Assembly (NCBI GenBank): GCA_014324115.1 | Contig: JACOMS010000002.1 | Coordinates: forward strand, 1 to 48,861 | Source: Hyphomonadaceae bacterium | GTDB lineage: Bacteria; Pseudomonadota; Alphaproteobacteria; Caulobacterales; Maricaulaceae | DNA length: 48,861 nucleotides | Direction: 5' to 3' | In this document: positions 1-9,526 of the stretch, piece after piece | Numbering within the stretch: position 1 is the first letter of the stretch | How the letters are laid out: each line of letters begins with the position of its first letter | Notes under the pieces: model-generated | Told to the model about the DNA's origin: nothing | The model's input: the letters and a program-made list of their open reading frames with translations, nothing else | Database searches by the model: none | Made by a program: the position numbers and the translations under genes

Positions 1-145
1 CATGCAAACCTCCAGTCAAATGCTATTTTGAAGAAAACCATACTTCGTTAAACGACAACACAGTATCACCAACACTCGCGATTTCGCAACAGTCTTATAT
101 CCGGAAGAGCGCACACCCCGCCGCTATCCGGCAGGCAGTGCGGGG

Positions 146-1057
146 TCAGACCTTGCCCTCCAGGTCCGTGAGGAATCCCTGCGCCGCCTGTGCCAGCTCC
201 GTGTCGCCCTGTTGCCGTGCCAGGGACAGGGCCTGCTGCACATCGGCCATGGCCTCTTTATATTGGCCAAGCCACGCCTTGGCGATGCCGCGGTTGAACC
301 ACGTACGGGCATCGTCCGGGGCCAGCTCCATCGCCCTGTCAAAATCAGCGATGACTTCCTCATACTGCCCCAGCCTCCCCTTGGCGATGCCGCGCATAAG
401 CCATGCACCGACACTGTCCGGGGCCAACCGGATCGCCTCGTCACAATCCGCAGTGGCCTCCTCATACCGGCCAAGACTTTCCTTGCAATCACCGCGGCGG
501 AGCCAAGCCTCGGCACTATCCGGCGCCAGCCGGATTGCTTCGTCAAAATCGGCGATGGCCGCCCCATACCGGCCAAGCTGTCCCTTGGAGAAGCCGCGGT
601 AGAACCACGCCTCGGCATTTTCCGGTTCCAGATTAATCACCTCGTCGTAATCCGCAATGGCCGCCCCATACCGGCCAAGCTGCCCCTTGGCGAAGCCGCG
701 ATGAAGCCAGGCTTCGGCATCGTCCAAGGCCAGCCGGATCGCCTCGTCAAAATCGGCGATGGCCTCTTCATACTGGCCGAGACTCCCCTTGGCGAAGCCG
801 CGGTTGAACCACGCGCCGGCATTGTCCAAGGCCAGCCGACTGGCCTCGTCAAAATCGGAGACGGCCTCTTCATACTGGCCGAGACTCCCCTTGGCGAAGC
901 CGCGGTGGCGCCAGGCTTCAGTACTGTCCGGAGCCAGCCGGATCGCCTCGTCATAATCCGCAATGGCGTCCTCATACCGGCCAAGATTCTCCTTGGCGAG
1001 GCCGCGGTTGATCAGATTCCGGACATTCTGAAAAGAAAATTTCTGTTGCCAGGTCAT
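146..1057 (-). CDS. Tetratricopeptide (TPR) repeat protein, 8 repeats
   Basis: The 303-residue product is almost entirely TPR. After a short lead there are eight 34-residue units, each with the helix A pattern around RGFAKGSLGQYEEA and the helix B pattern around DFDEAIRLAPD. A capping segment ends in FLTDLEGKV. There is no signal peptide and no other domain, so it is probably a cytoplasmic protein-interaction scaffold; the partner is unknown. The start is supported by AAGGGG about 6 bases upstream of the ATG. Repeats 2, 3, 4 and 5 are very similar at DNA level with a 102-base period, which suggests recent repeat expansion. The gene lies 249 bp downstream of rne on the same strand. Its last ~150 codons and about 40 bases after the stop resemble the 3' end of rne. 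Confidence 0.85.
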   Translation of the reverse strand: MTWQQKFSFQNVRNLINRGLAKENLGRYEDAIADYDEAIRLAPDSTEAWRHRGFAKGSLGQYEEAVSDFDEASRLALDNAGAWFNRGFAKGSLGQYEEAIADFDEAIRLALDDAEAWLHRGFAKGQLGRYGAAIADYDEVINLEPENAEAWFYRGFSKGQLGRYGAAIADFDEAIRLAPDSAEAWLRRGDCKESLGRYEEATADCDEAIRLAPDSVGAWLMRGIAKGRLGQYEEVIADFDRAMELAPDDARTWFNRGIAKAWLGQYKEAMADVQQALSLARQQGDTELAQAAQGFLTDLEGKV

Positions 1058-1266
1058 GTCTTTCCCCTTGTTTTGCGTTTGTTGCCTTCCCGGGAATTAT
1101 TCCCCTCGCGGCGCCGGTTTTCCCTATCGCCAATCCCCCGCCGTGCCGGCCCTTGCCACCGCGCAAACGCCAAGACCGCGCGCCCCCTCTACCGGACGCC
1201 CGCACCCACAGGGGACCGCCGCGCCTGCCATACCGGAATCGGGCCGACACCGGACAACCACGGACC

Positions 1267-1660
1267 GAAGGCGCACACATCCCCGCTATCCGGCAAGGGT
1301 GCAGGGTCAGGCTTCGTTCTTCAGGTCCGTGAGGAGTCCCTGCACCTTCTCTGCCAACCGCGCGTTATCCTGTTGCCGTGCCAGGGAGTGGGCCTGCTGC
1401 GCATCGGCTATGGCTTCTTTATACCGGCCAAGGCTCCCATTGGCGGCACAGCGACCCAGCCAGGCTTCGGCATGGTCCGGGGCCAGACGGATTGCTTCGT
1501 CAAAATCCGCAATGGCCTCTTCATACTGCCCCAGACTCCCCTTGGCGAGGCCGCGATTGAGCCACGCTTCGGCATGGTCCGGGGCCAGCCGGATCGCTTC
1601 GTCCAGATCGGCTATGGCCTCTTCATGCCGACCAGGCCCCCTTTGGCGATGCGGCGATTG
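1267..1660 (-). repeat. Duplicated TPR gene tail forming the 3' end of rne
   Basis: This stretch is homologous to the end of the neighbouring TPR gene (about 103-500). The match includes the capping segment (ARQQ..., LTDLK versus LTDLE), the stop codon and roughly 40 bases after it, where CCGCTATCCGGCA is shared. The TPR units within it are also related. The upstream edge is near 1640-1660, where the first TPR helix is in a different frame from the rest. Confidence 0.75.
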
Positions 1661-3937
1661 GATATGTTCGGCCCTGTTCAGGCCCTCTTTTGCGGGGGCC
1701 TTGCGTCGCGTAGAGCTGATCCTGACAATTTCTTTTGCGGCCTCGCGTGCCGGAGCTGCTTTTGGAGCTGCTTTGGCTTCGGTTTCCGGTTTGGCAGGTG
1801 CCTTGCGCCGTGTCGTCGACCGCGATGTATCAACCGGTTTCAAATTTTCAGATGCCTCCACGGTCTCTGTTTCCGAAGTCCCGGCAGCATTTGGGGAGGG
1901 AATTTCAGCCTGTGCTTCCGGCTTTGCCTCTCCCGCCGGGTTAATAACTTTCAGTGCGTCCAGAGTCTGTTCGGGCACTTTGTCTTCATCCTGTTCGGGC
2001 GTGTTGCCCTGTGTCTCCATCGCCGTATTTTCCGGGGATGCGGAACCGGGTTTACGACGGCGACCACCGCGGCGACCGCGACTGTGTTTTGATGTGCCAC
2101 GCTCCTCCTTCCCGTCACTTGAATCAGGTTTGCTGTCTGATGCTTTGGGGTGGTCTTTGTCCTGATTCGAGTCCCTGCTCACGCTTTCAGGGTTTTTACC
2201 TTTATTTCCGGACCTGGAGTCGGAATATGACTGTTTGCGATCTTCTCTGGCTTCTTCAAAAATGTCCCCCCTGATCGCACCCGGCGGGTCGTCGGTTTTT
2301 TGTTTTGCCGCTTCGATGATTTCGACCTCGTGATCGGCACGTACATATTCAGGTTGGGCCAAAATTTCACAAGTCATGCCGAACCGCGATTCTATCTCCC
2401 CCAGTTTGGCACGTTTATGGTTGAAGATATAAGCTGCAATATCAGGGTGTATATTCAGACGAACCTTGCGGGCCCGCGCACGCACTCCGACATTCTCGAC
2501 AGTGCGAATAGCGCGCATGACGACCGACTCCACTGTAAGTTCACGGCCGATACCGCCACAATGGGTGCAGGACTCCGTGGAGCTCTCAAGCAGGCCGCGG
2601 CGGCGACGCTGGCGTGAAATTTCCATAAGGCCGAATTGCGAGATTTTTCCAGCCCGTACACGCGCACGGTCTTTGGCCAGAGCGTCGCGCATACTTTTTT
2701 CCAGCGAAACGTTGTTACGGTATTCATCCATGTCGATGAAATCGATTACGATCAGTCCGGCCAAGTCCCGAATGCGTATTTGTCGCGCGATTTCGTCAGC
2801 CGCTTCCAGGTTGGTTTTCAGCGCCGTCGACTCGACATCACGCTCCCTGGTTGATCTTCCGGAGTTAATGTCGATAGACACCAGTGCTTCGGTTGGGTGG
2901 ATGACCAGATAGCCCCCGGATTTCAACTGAACAACCGGATCAAGGCTGCTTTCCATCTGCTGTTCAACCTGAAACCGGAGGAAGAGGGGGATAGTGTCCT
3001 CGTAGGCTTTCACCTTTTGTGCATGGCTCGGTATGAGCATTTTAATGAAGGATTTGGCTGTTGTATAGGCGTCTTTTCCCTGAACCAGAACCTCCTTGAT
3101 ATCCTTGTCGTAAAGGTCGCGAATGGAACGCTTGACAAGATCACTTTCCTCATGGATCAGCGACGGCGCAATGGATTTGAGTGTAGTTTCGCGAACTGTT
3201 TCCCAAAGGCGGCACAGATAGTCGTAGTCGCGTTTGATTTCCGCTCTGGTTCGTGTCGCTCCTGCTGTCCGCACGATGACGCCGATGCTTTGCGGTACAT
3301 TCAGATCGGCCATAATCCCCTTCAAACGCTTGCGGTCCGCTTTGCTCGAAATTTTGCGGGAAATTCCGCCGCCCTGCGGGGTTTTAGGCATCAAAACGCA
3401 GTAGCGTCCGGCAAGGGAGAGGTATGTTGTCATTGCGACCCCTTTATTGCCGCGCTCTTCTTTCACGACCTGAACGAGCAGGATCTGACCGCGCTTGATG
3501 ATTTCCTGAATTTTGTAACGGCGATGTTTTAGTCGACGAAGTCGCTTTTCGGCCGTGATTTCCTGCTCATCAATCTCACCGGACGGGTCCGGGGATGATG
3601 AAGTTTCAGTTTCATCATCTTCATACTCGGCGTCTTTGTCTTTTTTACTCTCCTCCTCTTCCTGCTTCAGTAAAGCCATACGGTCTTCGTGGGGGATCTG
3701 GTAGTAACCGGGATGAATTTCGCTGAAAGCCAGAAAACCCTGACGGTCTCCACCATACTCAATAAACGCGGCTTGTAATGAAGGCTCGACGCGCGTGACG
3801 CGGGCCAGATAGACATTGCCTCTCAGCTGGCGCTTTGCGGCGCTTTCAAAGTCAAGCTCTTCAATGCGTGTCCCGTTGACGATTACAACCCGTGTTTCTT
3901 CCGGGTGGGATGCGTCTATAAGCATTCTTTTTGTCAT
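1307..3937 (-). CDS. rne: Ribonuclease E with C-terminal TPR fusion
   Basis: Ribonuclease E, the endonuclease of mRNA decay and rRNA processing, acts in the cytoplasm or at the membrane. The product is 876 residues from the ATG at 3937, which has GGAGAGG 4 bases upstream and gives the usual start TKRMLIDASHPEETRVVIV; a longer in-frame start at 3964 is less likely. The N-terminal S1 region (about 35-125) carries a charged insert near 90-130. The catalytic Asp pair is visible as SIDINSG (D356) and IDFIDMD (D399), and the zinc-link as CTHCGG (C457, C460). After the catalytic part come an acidic/basic low-complexity region (about 550-600, including RGRRGGRRRK) and an Ala/Lys-rich linker. Unusually, residues 769-876 are about 2.5 TPR units plus a cap, like the downstream gene, instead of a normal degradosome-type tail. 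Confidence 0.93.
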   Translation of the reverse strand: MTKRMLIDASHPEETRVVIVNGTRIEELDFESAAKRQLRGNVYLARVTRVEPSLQAAFIEYGGDRQGFLAFSEIHPGYYQIPHEDRMALLKQEEEESKKDKDAEYEDDETETSSSPDPSGEIDEQEITAEKRLRRLKHRRYKIQEIIKRGQILLVQVVKEERGNKGVAMTTYLSLAGRYCVLMPKTPQGGGISRKISSKADRKRLKGIMADLNVPQSIGVIVRTAGATRTRAEIKRDYDYLCRLWETVRETTLKSIAPSLIHEESDLVKRSIRDLYDKDIKEVLVQGKDAYTTAKSFIKMLIPSHAQKVKAYEDTIPLFLRFQVEQQMESSLDPVVQLKSGGYLVIHPTEALVSIDINSGRSTRERDVESTALKTNLEAADEIARQIRIRDLAGLIVIDFIDMDEYRNNVSLEKSMRDALAKDRARVRAGKISQFGLMEISRQRRRRGLLESSTESCTHCGGIGRELTVESVVMRAIRTVENVGVRARARKVRLNIHPDIAAYIFNHKRAKLGEIESRFGMTCEILAQPEYVRADHEVEIIEAAKQKTDDPPGAIRGDIFEEAREDRKQSYSDSRSGNKGKNPESVSRDSNQDKDHPKASDSKPDSSDGKEERGTSKHSRGRRGGRRRKPGSASPENTAMETQGNTPEQDEDKVPEQTLDALKVINPAGEAKPEAQAEIPSPNAAGTSETETVEASENLKPVDTSRSTTRRKAPAKPETEAKAAPKAAPAREAAKEIVRISSTRRKAPAKEGLNRAEHIQSPHRQRGPGRHEEAIADLDEAIRLAPDHAEAWLNRGLAKGSLGQYEEAIADFDEAIRLAPDHAEAWLGRCAANGSLGRYKEAIADAQQAHSLARQQDNARLAEKVQGLLTDLKNEA

Positions 3938-4321
3938 GTACCTCTCCAGCAGGACGACTAGCACCGCGCGTTCGCGCCCATACGGCTGCGGTGCGGTGTA
4001 ATGACGGTCCCGAATTTATTTTGTGATGCATTTTTGTGTATGAATACGCGGCAGGCCCGTGCCTGGACAGGCCTGCGCGTATCAAAAGCAATGTATGACC
4101 TGTGTGCATTGTACCTGTGTAGCAAAGCCCGTTAAAGTGTGTGCCGAATTGGTGCCTGTTCAGGAACACGGTTCACAAACCGCCGACGGCCAACGGTAGC
4201 GTTTGACGACAGTCAATGAAAGCACTTTGTCAGAAAACCGTAATTCCCTGTCAGCGGTAACTTTATGGCAACAGATTTAAGGCTACCTGGGAGACTGTTT
4301 GCTCTGCGGAATGTTCGTTCA
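3938..4321. other. Divergent rne / amiC intergenic region
   Basis: This 384-bp spacer separates two divergent genes, so both promoters should lie here. The rne ribosome binding site GGAGAGG is at its left edge. An AT-rich patch at 4010-4045 is the best candidate for the rne promoter. A TTGACG at 4203 is a possible -35 for amiC, but no convincing -10 follows. A long rne leader, as in other bacteria with RNase E autoregulation, is possible but is not shown here. No gene is supported. Confidence 0.4.
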
Positions 4322-5530
4322 ATGAAAACAGTGAAGGTCTTTCATACCCTGATTATGGCTGCAAGTCTTTGGTTTTGCGCGACTTTGGCGCATGCAGCAG
4401 TATTGAGTGCCGTACAGTATGATACATCCAGGGCCGGGCATACCGTCATCACAAATTATTTTACAGACCCGGTCAAAGCCGGTGTGTTCTTCATTCCCGG
4501 TGATAAATACCGTGTCGTGGCTGACGTGAGATTAACCGGCATTGAGCTTGATGCCGGGACGTTCAGGGCCGGGCAGACCCATTATGACGGTCAGGGACAT
4601 GTTGAACAGCTGCGTATTGCCAGACAGGATGATCAGACCTTCCGTCTGGTCTACGATTTACGGGAAGAGGCCGAGTTGACGTCTCACGACGCAGACGGCC
4701 GACGCCTGATCCTGAATATCAGGGGAGAAAGGCTGGATATTCAAAATCCGGCGGGCCCGGTCAGGTCCGTGGAACGGCAGGTTTACACAGGTGGACCCCG
4801 CTATTTCGCCGGCGTACCCTATCCGCGTCTTCGGCCTCCGGGCCCCCGCGCCGCGCCGCGCAAATATGTGATCGTTATTGATCCCGGCCACGGCGGCCGT
4901 GATCCGGGAGCCATTGGCATGAAAGGGACCTACGAAAAAACGATTACGCTCAAAGCCGCACAGGAGCTGAAGGAACTGCTGGCAACATCCGGTCGTTATG
5001 ATGTCATCCTGACACGTTCAGATGACAGCTATGTCGAACATGAAGAGCGCACCCGCATTGCCCGCGCCCGCAACGCGGATCTGTTCATATCTTTGCACGC
5101 TGATTCCGCCGGAAGAAAATCTGTCCGCGGCGCGTCAGTCTACACGCTGGCAGATCGGGCGAGGAAACGATCAAAAGATATTATCGTGACCCAGAACTGG
5201 ATTATGGATGTTGATCTCTCTGAACACAGCGACCCTGTGGGTGATATTCTTGTGGACCTGGCGCAACGAAAAACCCGCAGTCAATCGGATATTTTCGCCA
5301 AACGACTGCTTCAGGATATTTCCAGTGTAACAACACTTGTGAATAATTCACACCGCCGCGCCGGATTTTTTGTGTTGCTGGCCCCCGATGTTCCTGCCGT
5401 GCTTTTGGAACTTGGGTTCCTGTCCAATGGGACAGATGAAGCATTATTGAAATCATCGACACATCGACAGAAAGTATTGAAACAGGTCAAAACTGCGATT
5501 GACGGTTACTTTGCGCATCAAAATCCGTGA
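4322..5530 (+). CDS. amiC: N-acetylmuramoyl-L-alanine amidase, AMIN + Amidase_3
   Basis: A periplasmic zinc amidase that cleaves the amide bond between MurNAc and the stem peptide, usually during daughter-cell separation. I chose the ATG at 4322, which begins a clear signal peptide (KTVKVFHTLIMAASLWFCA, cleavage near LAHA/A). An upstream in-frame ATG at 4265 would bury the signal. The product is 402 residues. An AMIN-type domain (about 25-140) precedes a proline-rich linker and the Amidase_3 domain (about 180-400). Zinc/catalytic residues are visible: H190 in DPGHGGRDPG, E205 in YEKTITL, H259 in ISLHADS and E363 in LLELGF. It heads the group amiC-mrcA-prfB, with 115 bp to mrcA. Confidence 0.92.
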   Translation: MKTVKVFHTLIMAASLWFCATLAHAAVLSAVQYDTSRAGHTVITNYFTDPVKAGVFFIPGDKYRVVADVRLTGIELDAGTFRAGQTHYDGQGHVEQLRIARQDDQTFRLVYDLREEAELTSHDADGRRLILNIRGERLDIQNPAGPVRSVERQVYTGGPRYFAGVPYPRLRPPGPRAAPRKYVIVIDPGHGGRDPGAIGMKGTYEKTITLKAAQELKELLATSGRYDVILTRSDDSYVEHEERTRIARARNADLFISLHADSAGRKSVRGASVYTLADRARKRSKDIIVTQNWIMDVDLSEHSDPVGDILVDLAQRKTRSQSDIFAKRLLQDISSVTTLVNNSHRRAGFFVLLAPDVPAVLLELGFLSNGTDEALLKSSTHRQKVLKQVKTAIDGYFAHQNP

Positions 5531-5645
5531 CTTGGACTTTAGCCGCCCCTATACAGTCCTGAGTCCCACATGATTTGGCCCCGGCTGCATTCATGCCCGG
5601 TTCCGGGCCTGGCAGGAAGCAACCGCAGCCTTAAGCGAGATTCAT

Positions 5646-8336
5646 ATGGCAAGTGTGCGTCTGAAAACATTCTGGAATTACTTCCGCTGGGTTCTGCTGG
5701 CCGGAATTTTCATTGGCGTTGCGATGACAATTTTCGCTATCATCTATTTTCTGCGAGCCACGCGTGATTTGCCCGGTATTGAGGTGCTGGCACAATACAA
5801 GCCGCCGGTCATGACCCGTGTCCACGCGGGTGACGGCAAGCTGATCGCGGAATATTCCAGGGAAGCCCGAATTTTCGTTCCGATTGAGACCATCCCGAAG
5901 CGGGTGCAACATGCCTTTGTTGCCGCAGAGGACCAGCGCTTCCATGAGCATGACGGTTTTGACAGGCGCGGCTTCGCCAGGGCTATGATTTCCAACATCG
6001 GTAACAAACTTCAAGGTCGAAGATTAGAGGGTGGGTCAACGATTACCCAACAGGTCGCCAAGGTTTTTCTGGTTGGAAATCAGCGAACGATTGACCGCAA
6101 AATGCGGGAGATCGTGATTGCGCGTCGCATTGAAAAAGCCATGGACAAAGATCACATTCTGGAGCTTTATCTGAATGAGATCTACTTTGGTCGTCGGGCT
6201 TACGGTATTGCAGCGGCTTCGCTGAACTATTTCGGAAAGCCCATGAAGGATCTGGAACTGCACGAGGCGGCATTTCTGGCCGTCCTGCCCAAGGCCCCGA
6301 ACAATTACAATCCCGAAAACAACAAAGAACGGGCATTAACCCGGCGCAACTATGTGCTCAACCGGATGGTGGATGACGGTTATGTGACCAAGGACGATGC
6401 GGAGACCGCGAAGGAGCGTGATCTGGTCGTTGTCGACCGTCTCAGCGGCGAGGAATATCTGGCCGCCGAGTATTTTGTCGAAGAGGTGCGCAAACACATC
6501 TTCTCGACATACGGTGAAGATGAGCTGTACGAAGGCGGCTTGTCGATCCGGACAACCCTGGACACGGAGATGCAGCTGGCCGGGCGTCGGGCCTTGCGCA
6601 GAGGTCTTGAAGAGTATGATCGCCGTCACGGCTATCGCGGGCCGCTGGGCCGGTTTGAGAACTTTGATAACTGGAAGACCCGCATTGATGCTTATGAAGC
6701 GCCGCCGGATCTGGATAAGTGGCGCGTGGCTTTGGTTCAGGAAGCCGAAACGGACACAGCATCACTGGAATTCCAACGGCTCAATGATGAAGACGAACGC
6801 TTGCCGACGGGCACTCTGAATCTGGATGGTGTCAGGTGGGCGGCACCGATCAAAGCCGATGGGGCAAAAGGTGAGGCCCCGACCAAGGTCAGCAATATCG
6901 TCAAAGCCGGAGACATCATTCTGGTCGAGCCGGTAGAAGATGACAAATATGCGCTGCGGCAGATTCCGCAGGCCAATGGCGGATTGATCGCCATGGATCC
7001 GCATACGGGTCGCGTACTGGCACTGGTGGGCGGTTACAGTTTTGCGCAAAGCCAGTTTAATCGTGCTATTCAGGCCTACCGACAGCCGGGGTCTTCTTTT
7101 AAGCCGTTTGTCTATGCAGCAGCTCTTCTGGAAGGGTACACGCCAACCAGCCGGGTGCTGGATGCACCATTTGTGATCGGGCGTCAGGATGTTGACTGCA
7201 ATGAAGATGAGGACGGTGCGCTTGAGCGGCACAGTGTGTCCGGGAACGGGCAGCCGATACCGGGTGAGGCTTTGGAAAACGAATGCGAGCGTTTTTACAA
7301 ACCCGGTAATTACAGGGAAGGGCGCTTTTACGGGTTGAGTACTCTTCGTCTGGGGCTTGAGAAATCCCATAATACCATGACCGTTCGGCTTGCCAACGAA
7401 ATCGGCATGGCGCCTGTCATGGGTATAAGCCGGGCCCTCGGCATTTATGATGATCCCAGGCCGGAACTGAGCTGGGCACTGGGGGCCGGGGAAACGACTC
7501 TTGTACGTATGGCAACGGCCTACTCAATGCTGGTCAACGGTGGAAAACGGATTGAGCCGCGCATTCTTGATCGGGTTCAGGCGGGATCCGGCGAAACCAT
7601 ATATCTGCATGGCGATGAGCCCTGCACTGTGTGTCAGGTGGAGCAATGGGACAACCTGCCGCCACCGGATCTTCCGGATGAACGCGAAGAGGTCATTGAT
7701 CCTGTTACGGCCTATCAGATTGTCTACATGCTCCAGGGTGTCATTGACAACGGCACAGGGACGCGGGCCCGCGGTCTGGGCCGCCCGATCGGCGGCAAAA
7801 CCGGTACAACGAATGATTATATGGATGCGTGGTTTATCGGCTTTTCGCCGGATCTCGTCGTGGGGATCTATGTCGGATATGACACGCCGCGTCCTTTGAA
7901 TGATGAGGCCGGCGGTCGATTGGCCGCGCCGATTTTCAAGGATTTTATGCAGGTGGCCATGGAAGGTGAACCCGTTGTGCCGTTCCGTATTCCCGAAGGT
8001 GTGACACTTGCGCCTGTCAATCGCCACACGGGCGAGCCCTCGTATATAGGTGCTCCGGACTTCATCCTTGAGGCCTTCAAACCGGGCACCGAACCCAGGG
8101 TCGGTGAGCTATCTTCCAAAATCCGGGTATGGTCGGGCAATGGTAGCTATTTTGGCAGGGGCGGATTGGACTCCGACAATGAGTGGGCAGATAGCGGGAC
8201 CAGCGTTGCCCCAATATCTGCGAGTCCTGCCTACGACGAAGGGTCTCCAATTCCCGATCCGGAAGTCCCGGCCGGTGATGTTGAACCCCCGGTAAGGGAT
8301 ATTATCAAGGATGAACTTGACGACGGCTTGTATTAA
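5646..8336 (+). CDS. mrcA: Penicillin-binding protein 1A
   Basis: A bifunctional class A PBP that polymerises glycan strands and crosslinks peptides at the inner membrane. The product has 896 residues. A short cytoplasmic start and one membrane anchor (about 13-36) precede the GT51 glycosyltransferase domain, with catalytic E95 in EDQRFHEH and a second conserved stretch GGSTITQQVAK. An OB-like insertion separates this from the transpeptidase domain, which has the SxxK motif at 483-486 (SSFK), SHN at 574-576 and KTGT starting at 718. The Asp/Glu/Pro-rich C-terminal tail is probably disordered. prfB starts 35 bp downstream, so the two are likely co-transcribed. Confidence 0.96.
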   Translation: MASVRLKTFWNYFRWVLLAGIFIGVAMTIFAIIYFLRATRDLPGIEVLAQYKPPVMTRVHAGDGKLIAEYSREARIFVPIETIPKRVQHAFVAAEDQRFHEHDGFDRRGFARAMISNIGNKLQGRRLEGGSTITQQVAKVFLVGNQRTIDRKMREIVIARRIEKAMDKDHILELYLNEIYFGRRAYGIAAASLNYFGKPMKDLELHEAAFLAVLPKAPNNYNPENNKERALTRRNYVLNRMVDDGYVTKDDAETAKERDLVVVDRLSGEEYLAAEYFVEEVRKHIFSTYGEDELYEGGLSIRTTLDTEMQLAGRRALRRGLEEYDRRHGYRGPLGRFENFDNWKTRIDAYEAPPDLDKWRVALVQEAETDTASLEFQRLNDEDERLPTGTLNLDGVRWAAPIKADGAKGEAPTKVSNIVKAGDIILVEPVEDDKYALRQIPQANGGLIAMDPHTGRVLALVGGYSFAQSQFNRAIQAYRQPGSSFKPFVYAAALLEGYTPTSRVLDAPFVIGRQDVDCNEDEDGALERHSVSGNGQPIPGEALENECERFYKPGNYREGRFYGLSTLRLGLEKSHNTMTVRLANEIGMAPVMGISRALGIYDDPRPELSWALGAGETTLVRMATAYSMLVNGGKRIEPRILDRVQAGSGETIYLHGDEPCTVCQVEQWDNLPPPDLPDEREEVIDPVTAYQIVYMLQGVIDNGTGTRARGLGRPIGGKTGTTNDYMDAWFIGFSPDLVVGIYVGYDTPRPLNDEAGGRLAAPIFKDFMQVAMEGEPVVPFRIPEGVTLAPVNRHTGEPSYIGAPDFILEAFKPGTEPRVGELSSKIRVWSGNGSYFGRGGLDSDNEWADSGTSVAPISASPAYDEGSPIPDPEVPAGDVEPPVRDIIKDELDDGLY

Positions 8337-8371
8337 GTCAACTCTCTGACATTGCAGAACAAACTAAATTC

Positions 8372-9500
8372 ATGCGCGCCGACATAGAACAGTTGAGTCA
8401 AGATATTGAGCAATCACTGGAATTGCTGAGGAGGCGTCTTTGACTGGAACACATCAGAAAAGCGTCTGGCTGAGCTGAATGCACTCGCCGAAGATACTGA
8501 ATTCTGGAGTGACCCACAACAGGCACGGAAATTGATGCAGGAGCGCAATCGCCTCGAAACGGCGTTTGGGAAAATAACGTCAATTTCCACGTCTCTTTCC
8601 GACACGGTTGAGATGATTGAACTGGCAGAAATGGAAGAGGATGAGGCGCTCGTTGAGGAGTTTGCGGCGTTTTTGTCCGATTTGAAATCCGAGGCGGCTA
8701 AGGCCGGACTTGAAGCCCTACTGTCCGGCGAAGCGGACGCCAATGACTGTTTTGTCGAAATTCATTCCGGTGCCGGCGGAACGGAAGCGCAGGATTGGGC
8801 GGAAATGCTCCTGCGTATGTATATGCGCTGGGCGAATGCACGAGGGATGAGAGTTGATCTTCTGGAAGAGCTGGCGGGCGATGATGCGGGTATTAAATCC
8901 GCGACTCTGAAAGTTAGGGGTGAAAACGCCTTTGGCTGGATGAAGACCGAGTCCGGCGTTCACCGCCTGGTGCGTATTTCACCCTATGACTCCAATGCGC
9001 GCCGCCATACCAGCTTTGCAAGCGTCTGGGTTTATCCGGAAGTCGATGACGCCATAGAAATTGACATTAATGAAAGCGATTGCCGAATCGACACCTATCG
9101 CGCTTCGGGGGCCGGTGGGCAGCACGTCAATAAAACCGACAGCGCGGTGCGGATCACGCACCTGCCCACAGGCATTGTTGTGCAATGCCAAAATGACCGT
9201 TCCCAGCACAAAAACAGGGCGCAGGCTTGGGACATGCTCCGCGCGAGACTCTATGAACGGGAATTACAGGAAAGGGAGGCGATAGCGCAGGCGCAGGCCG
9301 ACTCCAAATCCGAAATTGGCTGGGGGCACCAAATCAGATCTTATGTTTTGCAACCTTATCAACTTGTTAAAGATCTACGCACTCATGTTGAAACATCCGA
9401 TGTACCAGGTGTGCTTGACGGAAATCTGGATGAATTTATGGCTGCGGCTCTCGCTCAAAAACTTGAGAGCAGTAGCGCCAACCAGACGGAGACAAATTGA
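8372..9500 (+). CDS. prfB: Peptide chain release factor 2 (programmed +1 frameshift)
   Basis: RF2 recognises UGA and UAA and triggers peptide release on the ribosome. The gene is in two frames. ATG at 8372 starts a 23-codon segment ([19 protein letters not shown]...) that ends at an in-frame TGA at 8441-8443. A +1 shift at CTT TGA C continues as [18 protein letters not shown] from 8442 to the stop at 9500, giving 375 residues, the normal RF2 length. GGQ is at 248-250 in [10 protein letters not shown]. The stop-recognition tripeptide reads SPY instead of SPF, in [16 protein letters not shown]; as I recall this variant is frequent in alphaproteobacterial RF2. Low RF2 stalls the ribosome at UGA and favours the shift, so synthesis is autoregulated. 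A gene model starting inside the second frame would be truncated. Confidence 0.97.
8429..8444 (+). promoter_or_regulatory. RF2 programmed +1 frameshift signal
   Basis: The internal Shine-Dalgarno AGGAGG (8429-8434) is followed by a 3-base spacer CGT, the slip codon CTT and then TGA C. This matches the classic RF2 signal AGGGGG-TAT-CTT-TGA-C in element order and spacing. Confidence 0.97.
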
Positions 9501-9506
9501 ACACCT

Positions 9507-9526
9507 CCAGGACCCCCTGGATTTTT
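9507..9526 (+). terminator. Rho-independent terminator after prfB
   Basis: A short hairpin, CCAGG / loop ACCC / CCTGG, is followed by ATTTTT, 6 bases after the prfB stop. It would end the amiC-mrcA-prfB transcript. The 5-bp stem is short, so its strength is uncertain. Confidence 0.6.

Noticed and set aside
212-2092. A 626-codon plus-strand open frame across the TPR/rne region
   Set aside because: It is antisense to the TPR gene and the rne 3' end. The repetitive protein it encodes simply mirrors the TPR repeats.
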